Shown: one piece after another, positions 7,540-14,719 of the stretch
How positions within the stretch are numbered: position 1 is the first letter of the stretch
Layout of the letters: every line of letters starts with the position of its first letter
DNA from: Prevotella sp. UBA6994
GTDB lineage: Bacteria > Bacteroidota > Bacteroidia > Bacteroidales > Bacteroidaceae
NCBI GenBank assembly: GCA_002449845.1
Contig: DJXW01000045.1
Span: 1-23,357 of the forward strand
Direction: 5' to 3'
DNA length: 23,357 nucleotides
Position numbers and translations under genes: made by a program
The notes under the pieces: generated by a model
Databases searched by the model: none
Told to the model about the DNA's origin: nothing
What the model saw: the letters and a program-made list of their open reading frames with translations, nothing else

Positions 7540-8155
7540 ATCCTTGCTGCGTTTACTCTTAGAACAGAGTAAAGACATCACCACGTTGTTGATTGTCCTT
7601 GCCGTGGTGATTGCCATTACCATCATGTTAATCGTGTGGATATTTCGCTCAACCAAAATAGTCATAGAAAACGAAAACCACGTAACCATCAGCGACACAC
7701 AAATACAAGCCCTGAAAGACATAGGCGAATGGGAATTTATGGCTATCAACGACGAAGAACTGATTGATACCATCCGCAAGGGATTGTTCCGTGATGACGA
7801 ACTCACTCGTATCTACTACGGCACCTTGCGTTTGGGCATAGACATGAAAGACGTTCAGGAAGGATGGATCAGTGTAAAAGACGACACGCTTTTAGTCACC
7901 CTCCCCCCTATCAAGTTGCTTGACACGAATTTCATAGACGAGGCTCGTACCACCACTTTCTTTGAAGCAGGCAAGTGGAATCAGCAAACGCGGGCGGAGA
8001 TGTACGACAAGGCAAAGGCTTTGATGATACGTCGTTGCCTGACCCCAAGCAACATCCAAAGTGCACAGCAAAATGCCAGCGCCCAGTTCTACCAAATCTT
8101 ACAATCGATGGGATTTGAACACGTAAAAATCAAACATGATGTTTCTCATCAATAA
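7523..8155 (+). CDS. DUF4230 membrane-anchored protein
   Basis: A 210-residue paralogue of the preceding gene product. Instead of a lipobox it has one N-terminal transmembrane helix (about 19-41, TTLLIVLAVVIAITIMLIVW) followed by a DUF4230-type domain: EWEFMAINDEELIDT, RIYYGTLRLGIDM, LLVTLPPIKLLDTNFID, and a final FYQILQSMGFEHVKI. Its ATG lies inside the last codons of the upstream gene (17-nt overlap). The symporter gene begins only 9 nt after its stop codon. The arrangement suggests one transcript with two DUF4230 proteins, one membrane-anchored and one lipidated. Function is unknown. Confidence 0.85.
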   Translation: MERKNKSLLRLLLEQSKDITTLLIVLAVVIAITIMLIVWIFRSTKIVIENENHVTISDTQIQALKDIGEWEFMAINDEELIDTIRKGLFRDDELTRIYYGTLRLGIDMKDVQEGWISVKDDTLLVTLPPIKLLDTNFIDEARTTTFFEAGKWNQQTRAEMYDKAKALMIRRCLTPSNIQSAQQNASAQFYQILQSMGFEHVKIKHDVSHQ

Positions 8156-8164
8156 AGACCATGT

Positions 8165-9565
8165 ATGGAAACGATAAACGATATATTTGCAACACTTAGT
8201 TCTTATCTATGGGGATGGCCAATGATTATCCTGTTATTGGGAACCCATATATACCTCACTTTCAGATTGAAGATTCCGCAAAGGAAAATCTTCACTGCCA
8301 TCAAATTATCTATCCGTTCTGATAAAAACGCATCAGGCGACGTGTCTCAATTTGGCGCACTCGCCACAGCCCTTGCCGCAACTATCGGTACGGGTAACAT
8401 CATTGGTGTAGCCACGGCGGTGGCGTTAGGCGGTCCTGGTGCCGTGCTATGGTGTTGGCTTACAGGAGTATTCGGTATTTCCACGAAGTATGCCGAAGGA
8501 TTATTAGCCATCAAGTTCAGGGTGAAATCAGAAAACGGCAAGATGATTGGCGGTCCTATGTATGCGCTCGAACGTGGTTTAGGGTGGAAATGGCTTGCCA
8601 TTCTCTTTGCCATCTTTACCGCCTGTGCTTCCTTTGGAATCGGCAACACAGTGCAAGCCAATGCCATTGCCACTATCTCTCATGAGACCTACGGCATTTC
8701 CCCCTATTTGGTAGGGTCAGTTGTGTGCGCATTGGTGGCAGCAGTCATTTTCGGAGGTGTCAAGAGCATTGCCCGCGTATGCAGTATGCTTGTTCCGTTC
8801 ATGGCTTTGTTTTACGTGTTAGGTTGTATTTACATCCTCATCGTCAACCAGTCGTATCTTTGGCAAGCCGTCTGCCTCATTTGCAAGTCGGCATTCTCTC
8901 CTCAGGCAGCCGGTGGCGGATTTATAGGAACCACGGTGATGATGGCAGCGAGGTTTGGAATTGCCCGTGGTTTGTTTTCCAATGAGTCAGGACTTGGTTC
9001 AGCCCCCATCGTAGCCGCCGCCGCTCAAACGCGCAATCCCGTACGACAGGCATTGGTGAGCAGCACAGGCACTTTCTGGGATACGGTCATCATCTGTGCG
9101 CTTACCGGATTGGTCATTGTCTCAAGCATCATAGCCTACCCCGACATCACCTATAGCGACGGTGCAGCTCTGACGAAGGCAGCGTTCAGCAAGATTCCTC
9201 TGCTGGGAGCTCCCATCCTATCGTTTGGTTTGCTCACCTTTGCCTTTAGCACCATTCTCGGATGGAGCTATTATGGAGAAAGATCCATTGAATATCTTGC
9301 CTCTAAATGGAATAAAGGTTCTGAACAGCAACGTTCACGCAAGCGCAAACTTTCCATTACCCTTTATCGTGCGCTGTATATCATCGCCGTTTTCGTGGGA
9401 AGCATTACCAGTTTGTCTATCGTTTGGAACTTGGCAGACTGCATGAATGCGCTCATGGCTATCCCCAACCTCCTCTCTCTCCTTTTCCTTAGCGGAATTG
9501 TGGTAAAAGAAACAAAGGAATATCTATGGAATGACCAATTAGACAAGGAAATGGAGGAAGAATAA
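8165..9565 (+). CDS. Sodium:alanine/glycine symporter (AGCS family)
   Basis: A 466-residue integral membrane protein of normal length for the AGCS family, which imports alanine or glycine with Na+ (in some members H+). Family signatures are visible: ALAATIGTGNIIGVATAVALGGPGAV (split around residues 70-93, the substrate/cation-binding helix), IGGPMYALERGLG (128-140), FSNESGLGSAPIVAAAAQT and GTFWDTVIICALTGLV. About ten to eleven hydrophobic segments can be counted. It directly follows the DUF4230 pair. An ATG 4 nt upstream is out of frame. The substrate among small amino acids cannot be decided from sequence. Confidence 0.93.
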   Translation: METINDIFATLSSYLWGWPMIILLLGTHIYLTFRLKIPQRKIFTAIKLSIRSDKNASGDVSQFGALATALAATIGTGNIIGVATAVALGGPGAVLWCWLTGVFGISTKYAEGLLAIKFRVKSENGKMIGGPMYALERGLGWKWLAILFAIFTACASFGIGNTVQANAIATISHETYGISPYLVGSVVCALVAAVIFGGVKSIARVCSMLVPFMALFYVLGCIYILIVNQSYLWQAVCLICKSAFSPQAAGGGFIGTTVMMAARFGIARGLFSNESGLGSAPIVAAAAQTRNPVRQALVSSTGTFWDTVIICALTGLVIVSSIIAYPDITYSDGAALTKAAFSKIPLLGAPILSFGLLTFAFSTILGWSYYGERSIEYLASKWNKGSEQQRSRKRKLSITLYRALYIIAVFVGSITSLSIVWNLADCMNALMAIPNLLSLLFLSGIVVKETKEYLWNDQLDKEMEEE

Positions 9566-9609
9566 AAGATGTAAACAATCATCTAATAACACATAACAAC
9601 CTAACTATC

Positions 9610-11691
9610 ATGAAAAAATTATTCCTTTCACTCATGCTTATCACGCTCCTACCATTCTCTTTGAGAGCAGAGGTAATATGGTCAGGAGACACGGAAATCA
9701 GTTGGAACACCGGAACGTTCGTGACCGTTGGCAACACCTCATTCTTAGAATCTACCGCAGGCGACCAACTCGTTTTCAAGATAGAGTTTATTGGTCAGAC
9801 GGATTGGCCTCAATTGTCTATCATGAATGGCTCTTGGAAAGAACTGCCAGGTGCTGGCAACACCCCATTGAAAGCGGGAATCACGGAAGTAAGTTATTAC
9901 ATCACCGCAGGAATGCTGAAAGACTTTCAACAAAGTGGACTTCTGGTAACGGGAGTTGGTTACCGACTCAAGCAAATAGAACTGATCAAGGGAGACGGTG
10001 GCAACTATGACGATTACGTATGGATGGGGCGTACGGTTTTCAATACAGATTGGTCAACCTATCTTCAAGTACCAGCCTCTACGTTCTCTTCTGCCAAGAC
10101 AGGCTGCATCCTGCGTTTCCACGTTGCAGAATTACAAGCCGGTGCTCAATTGCTGCCCAAGAACAGTAGTTGGGGTGAGTTAACCGATGCTCCGGGCAAA
10201 GCATTGCAAAGCATCTACGTGGATTATACCATCACGCAAAACCTGCTTTCCGAAATACAAAAGAACGGAATGATTATACAAGGCGTGGGATATACGTTGA
10301 CAGGCATTGAACTCATAGACCCGAACAAGATTCCCGAACTTACGTATGACGTACCCGTAACCAACAAATGGCTATGGACAGGCAACGACAAACCCACCAT
10401 TACCATCAGGGTAACAAATCCGACAGAGAATGAAGTACAGGTAAATGCCAAACTCGTGGTGAAAACGGATAAGATGAAAGACTATTGCAGCATTGACAAA
10501 GTGGGGAAAGTAGCTGCAAAATCGAATACAAACATGGATATTGCATTTGATGCTGCACCAGGATTCTACCATGTTACGGCATTGGTGAATAGTGAAATCG
10601 TCAAGTCGTTTGTCATTGGCTATGAGCCAGAACAAGTGGTTTCAGCTCCCGATTACCAACCCGACTTCCATGAGTTTTGGACTTCTGCCAAGAATGCGTT
10701 GGCTCAAATTCCCATGAACGCCACGTTGACAGAGATTCCCGCCAAGTCAACGGCAAGACGAAAGGTGTATTTGTTGGAAATGAAATCATTACCCTTAAAC
10801 GATAACGATGAGGCTATCGTCCGTGCATATTTCGCAGAGCCAACCACCTCTGGCACTTATCCTGCCATCATACATTACCAAGGCTATGATGGCGGTACTT
10901 ACGAACCGTGGTGCATGGGAGGCGACGACAATCCCAACTTTGTGGAAATCATTCCTGCCACAAGAGGTCAACTTATCAACAATCGCTCTCCGTATAAAAA
11001 CACATACGGTGATTGGTTCCAATATGGATTTGGCAACCAAGACACCTATTATTATAAAGGTGCTTACATGGATGTGGTGCGTATCATCGACTTCCTCGTA
11101 TCAAGAGAAAAGGTGGATAAGGAAAATATCTTTGCAGAAGGAGCAAGTCAAGGCGGTGCTTTCACGCTGGCAGCCGCAGCTCTCGACCATCGTTTGAAAG
11201 CCATTGCACCGTCTATCCCGTTCATGGGCGACTTCCCCGATTACTTTCAAGTTGCCAGTTGGCCTGCAAACGTCGCTTTTCAGCAACAAAGAAGATTGGG
11301 ATTGAGCAACGAACAATTATATACATTCCTTTCTTATTTTGACACCAAGAATCTGGCTACCATGATTACATGTCCTGTATATATGGCATTTAGTCTGCAA
11401 GACGATGTTTGCCCACCTCACACCAACATTGCCCCATTCAACAACCTGCCAGCTAATGTAGAAAAACAATACTTCGTGAATCCTACCGGTGGACACGAAA
11501 CTCCATCTTCTTGGTATAATATTTACATGGATTTCTTCAAGAAACACATAACAACGGGAATTGAAACACTCAATCACTCATCAAACTTGGAGAATAATAC
11601 CATCTATAATATTCATGGTATGAAAGTAAAAGGAAAATCAATGGCTAAAGGTATCTATATCAATCATGGGAAGAAGTATGTCGTAAGATAA
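9610..11691 (+). CDS. Secreted CE7 acetylxylan/cephalosporin-C-type esterase with duplicated N-terminal modules
   Basis: A 693-residue enzyme, about twice the length of a bare CE7 esterase. It has a signal peptide (MKKLFLSLMLITLLPFSLRA). Two tandem homologous beta-rich modules follow, residues ~22-126 and ~137-236; compare SGLLVTGVGYRLKQIELI with NGMIIQGVGYTLTGIELI. A short beta domain (~245-340) comes next. The CE7 alpha/beta-hydrolase (~345-648) has RGQ at 452-454, nucleophile S513 in GASQGGA, likely acid D598 in QDDVCPP and H629 in GGHE. The C-terminus (NNTIYNIHGMKVKGKSMAKG, then IYINHGKK) resembles a Prevotella type IX secretion sorting tail. CE7 enzymes remove acetyl groups from short xylo- and other oligosaccharides. 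The N-terminal modules probably bind carbohydrate (inference). It lies 45 bp after the symporter, at the start of the carbohydrate block. Confidence 0.9.
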   Translation: MKKLFLSLMLITLLPFSLRAEVIWSGDTEISWNTGTFVTVGNTSFLESTAGDQLVFKIEFIGQTDWPQLSIMNGSWKELPGAGNTPLKAGITEVSYYITAGMLKDFQQSGLLVTGVGYRLKQIELIKGDGGNYDDYVWMGRTVFNTDWSTYLQVPASTFSSAKTGCILRFHVAELQAGAQLLPKNSSWGELTDAPGKALQSIYVDYTITQNLLSEIQKNGMIIQGVGYTLTGIELIDPNKIPELTYDVPVTNKWLWTGNDKPTITIRVTNPTENEVQVNAKLVVKTDKMKDYCSIDKVGKVAAKSNTNMDIAFDAAPGFYHVTALVNSEIVKSFVIGYEPEQVVSAPDYQPDFHEFWTSAKNALAQIPMNATLTEIPAKSTARRKVYLLEMKSLPLNDNDEAIVRAYFAEPTTSGTYPAIIHYQGYDGGTYEPWCMGGDDNPNFVEIIPATRGQLINNRSPYKNTYGDWFQYGFGNQDTYYYKGAYMDVVRIIDFLVSREKVDKENIFAEGASQGGAFTLAAAALDHRLKAIAPSIPFMGDFPDYFQVASWPANVAFQQQRRLGLSNEQLYTFLSYFDTKNLATMITCPVYMAFSLQDDVCPPHTNIAPFNNLPANVEKQYFVNPTGGHETPSSWYNIYMDFFKKHITTGIETLNHSSNLENNTIYNIHGMKVKGKSMAKGIYINHGKKYVVR

Positions 11692-11762
11692 AGAAAGAGA
11701 TTAAAATATCCCGTCGAGCCATCATTTTTCTCATTACATTCAATGATGAGCCGTAATCATGC

Positions 11763-11794
11763 TTTGTACAAGGCATTATGTTACATTTGTACAA
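11763..11794. promoter_or_regulatory. Paired TTTGTACAA palindromic sites upstream of the GH53 gene
   Basis: TTTGTACAA occurs at 11763-11771 and again at 11786-11794. Its core TTGTACAA is a perfect palindrome. The two copies are 23 bp apart, close to two helical turns, and end 43 bp before the -7 element at 11837. This spacing fits a dimeric regulator site, but no regulator is identified. Confidence 0.35.
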
Positions 11795-11836
11795 ACTAAT
11801 GTGCAAATAGTTCAATGTCTTTTAAAGAAAAATACT

Positions 11837-11844
11837 TAGTTTTG
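11837..11844 (+). promoter_or_regulatory. Bacteroidota -7 promoter element for the GH53-esterase gene
   Basis: TAGTTTTG matches TAnnTTTG exactly and lies 31 nt before the ATG at 11876. A convincing -33 TTTG at the usual distance was not found. Confidence 0.5.
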
Positions 11845-11875
11845 CATTCAAAATAACCAAAAACTCAAATGTATT

Positions 11876-14512
11876 ATGACAATGAGGAAAATGATGATCT
11901 CGACGCTTTTTCTTTTCTGCGCAATAAACATGATGGCGCAGATAAAGAATGGTGGAAATGATTTCGTGAAGGGTGCCGACGTGGGCTTTCTCGCCGGACA
12001 GGAAAAAAGAGGCGTTAAGTTTCACGACAGAAACGGTAACGAGCGCGAATGTATGGAACTCTTGAAGAACGACTATCAGATTTCCGCCATTCGCTTGCGT
12101 GTGTGGGTAAATCCTCGCGGTGGTTCATGCGGGAAGGAAGAGGTGCTTGCAATGGCTCTGAGAGCAAAGGCATTAGGCATGGACGTGATGATAGACTTCC
12201 ATTATAGCGACTCATGGGCTGACCCAGGAAAGCAACCAATCCCAAATGCTTGGAAAGGACACGACTATGAGCAAATGAAAAAGGACCTGCGCAACCATAC
12301 AATAGACGTACTCACCTTATTAAAAAATAATGGCGTAACTCCTCGATGGGTTCAGGTGGGCAACGAAACCACAAATGGTTTGCTGTGGGATATGGGACAT
12401 ATTGAGAAAAATCCCAAGCAATATGCAGGATTTATTCGCACTGGATATGATGCCGTAAAAGAAGTGTTTCCAGAAGCCATTGTCATCGTACACCTTGACC
12501 GCGGTCACCGTCCCGACCTGTATGACCACAATCTCGGGATTATATTAAAATATGGTGGAAAGTTTGACATGGTGGGAATGTCTCTCTATCCTTATTGGGC
12601 AATGGAAGGACATCCCGAACTGCAAGCAGACCAGATTATCACAGACTGTATAGCTAATATCCGTCACGTGAGTGAAAAGTTTGGATGTGACGTGATGATT
12701 GTGGAAACAGGCTACGAGGTAAATGAGAAACGTCCTGAAATTATGGAAGAAGGACGCAGGCAATTGGCACGAGTTATTCGTGAGGCTCGAAATGAGACCA
12801 ACGGACGTTGTCGTGGAGTGTTCTATTGGGAACCTCAATGTTTACCAGGTGGATATAAGTTAGGCGCATTTGACAGTAAGGGAACACCAACCGCCATCAT
12901 GGATGGTTTTATAGAGAAAGTTGGCATGAACCAACAACGTATTGAGTTAATTAATAATGTACCCTATCGTGAGGGAGAAAGCAAGTCGTGGGTGCTCGAC
13001 ATTGCCAATCCACTGAACTATGGAGAGCTGGAACTGCGTCCAGCCATCGTCATCATTCATGGAGGAGGATGGAGTGCAGGATCAAAAACCGACAATGTGT
13101 TTCGCGACTTGCTCATCGACTATGCTCAACAGGGATATGTAACCCTATCTATAGAATATCGACTGAATCAAGAAGCCCCATTCCCAGCTTGCATCAATGA
13201 CGTGAAATGTGCTATTCGCTGGTTGAAGGCTCATGCCAAGGAATTGCGTGTTGACCCTGAACGCATAGGTGTTTACGGTCATTCAGCAGGTGCCCACTTG
13301 TCAATGATGATTGCCTGTTCGTCAGATAACAAAGAACTGGAGGGCGACGGTCCTTGGCAGGAATATAGTAGTAGGGTTACGTGTGTGGCAGCAGGTTCTC
13401 CTCCCACAGAGATTGGACATCCAGGTAGTCCTTGGGCAAAACATCCAGAATGGTGGCCTATCGGATATTTCACTCCCAATGCTTCTCCAATGTTGCTTTT
13501 GCAGGGATATGAAGACCCCATCGTAAAAGCCAACCTTACCGATGATTACGTTGAGAAGATGCTGAAAGCTGGTGGTAACGTGCAATATGTAAAAGTACAT
13601 GGTGACCACGGTATTGCTTATTCATCTGCTCTTGAAATTACCAAACCAGCCATGGACGCTTTCTTTGCAAGACACTTGAAAAACGAACATTCTGCCGCCA
13701 CTTTACGACAATTGAAAGTAGTGGACGGGGGTGGTAGTGGAAAATTCACTGCCGTTGCCGTAGAAGAATTGTCATTGCCAAACTATGTGGTTTATCGTCC
13801 AGCTATGATGGCACAAGCAACACGGCGAGGCGGTAAATTGCCAGTGGTAGTGTTTGCCAATGGCGGTTGTAATGATACGTCTATTACGCACGAACGCGTA
13901 TTAAGCGACATTGCCTCGTATGGTTACATTGTAATAGCAATTGGCTCGATGCAATGGGATTTGAAAGACAGGAAGATTAACCATACTCCCGACGGAAAGC
14001 TCTTGACAGATGCCATAGACTGGATTATTGCCCAAAACAGCAATCCTAACAGTGCTTATTACCAACAAGTGGATACAGAGAAGATAGCATTGGGAGGTCA
14101 ATCTTGCGGCGGAGCTCAATTGCTTACCGTAGCTAATGATTCACGTGTAAGAACCTACGTGATGTTTAACACGGGAATGGGCGACATGGAAATGGCTGGT
14201 GCCAGCAAGAAATCTCTCAAAAGCTACCACGCACCAGTGTTGTACATCATAGGTGACACCGATGACATCGCATACGCCAATGCAGAGAAAGACTACAAAC
14301 GTATCAAACATGTACCCGTTGCCTTTGCCAACCTTACACATGGTGGACACATGGGCACATTTGCTGAGGAGTTTGGCGGTTCGTTCTCGAAGATGGCACT
14401 GAAATGGCTCGACTGGCAATTGAAGGGAAAGACAGAGAACGCCACAATCTATCAGCAATCGCAACTGGCAGATTTCCCCAATTGGACCATGAAGGCAAAA
14501 AACTTCAAATAA
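11876..14512 (+). CDS. Three-domain secreted enzyme: GH53 endo-beta-1,4-galactanase plus two esterase-type alpha/beta-hydrolase domains
   Basis: An 878-residue protein with a signal peptide ending MMA before Gln22. Domain 1 (~28-350) is GH53, which cleaves beta-1,4-galactan of pectin. It has acid/base E164 in WVQVGNE, nucleophile E277 in IVETGY, and HYSDSWADPGKQ near 109-120. Domain 2 (~362-602) is an HSL/BD-FAE-like hydrolase with HGGGW at 395-399, nucleophile S470 in GHSAG, likely acid D547 and H578. Domain 3 (~612-855) is a second alpha/beta-hydrolase with nucleophile S743 in GGQSCGG, probable acid D794 or D797, and H825 in THGGH. All three look catalytically intact. The esterases may remove acetyl or feruloyl groups that block the galactan (inference). 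The GH53 call is strong; esterase substrates are unknown. It has its own promoter region. Confidence 0.92.
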   Translation: MTMRKMMISTLFLFCAINMMAQIKNGGNDFVKGADVGFLAGQEKRGVKFHDRNGNERECMELLKNDYQISAIRLRVWVNPRGGSCGKEEVLAMALRAKALGMDVMIDFHYSDSWADPGKQPIPNAWKGHDYEQMKKDLRNHTIDVLTLLKNNGVTPRWVQVGNETTNGLLWDMGHIEKNPKQYAGFIRTGYDAVKEVFPEAIVIVHLDRGHRPDLYDHNLGIILKYGGKFDMVGMSLYPYWAMEGHPELQADQIITDCIANIRHVSEKFGCDVMIVETGYEVNEKRPEIMEEGRRQLARVIREARNETNGRCRGVFYWEPQCLPGGYKLGAFDSKGTPTAIMDGFIEKVGMNQQRIELINNVPYREGESKSWVLDIANPLNYGELELRPAIVIIHGGGWSAGSKTDNVFRDLLIDYAQQGYVTLSIEYRLNQEAPFPACINDVKCAIRWLKAHAKELRVDPERIGVYGHSAGAHLSMMIACSSDNKELEGDGPWQEYSSRVTCVAAGSPPTEIGHPGSPWAKHPEWWPIGYFTPNASPMLLLQGYEDPIVKANLTDDYVEKMLKAGGNVQYVKVHGDHGIAYSSALEITKPAMDAFFARHLKNEHSAATLRQLKVVDGGGSGKFTAVAVEELSLPNYVVYRPAMMAQATRRGGKLPVVVFANGGCNDTSITHERVLSDIASYGYIVIAIGSMQWDLKDRKINHTPDGKLLTDAIDWIIAQNSNPNSAYYQQVDTEKIALGGQSCGGAQLLTVANDSRVRTYVMFNTGMGDMEMAGASKKSLKSYHAPVLYIIGDTDDIAYANAEKDYKRIKHVPVAFANLTHGGHMGTFAEEFGGSFSKMALKWLDWQLKGKTENATIYQQSQLADFPNWTMKAKNFK

Positions 14513-14550
14513 GAGAAACGAATAATACTTTTTAAGTTGTTGATGTGAAA

Positions 14551-14647
14551 GAATCAAGGATGTTCAAGTATTCCCTCAAATAGAATTTTAAGTGAACAAT
14601 TACCAGAAATAAAACAATCCACACAAAATACTTGGACTCCTTGATTC
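14551..14647. repeat. Long imperfect inverted repeat in the GH53-GH51 intergenic region
   Basis: The arm at 14551-14572 (begins GAATCAAGGA, ends CAAGTATT) and the arm at 14627-14647 (begins AATACTTG, ends TCCTTGATTC) are reverse complements over about 21 bp, apart from a few central positions. They enclose about 54 nt. A transcript could fold into a long stem ahead of the GH51 gene, whose ATG is 72 nt further on. It could equally be a two-site operator or a short element remnant. Confidence 0.55.
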
Positions 14648-14719
14648 CTATAATGCCAAAGAAACAAAACAAACGCAGATAAACCTATTTTTTATTAATC
14701 ATAACATAAATATCTAACA

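Noticed and set aside
11720..11748. CATCATT/AATGATG hairpin as terminator of the CE7 gene
   Set aside because: Only 7 bp, AT-rich, 15-nt loop and no T run afterwards; not convincing.
14141..14557. 138-codon minus-strand frame
   Set aside because: Antisense to the third domain of the GH53 fusion, with no recognisable features.
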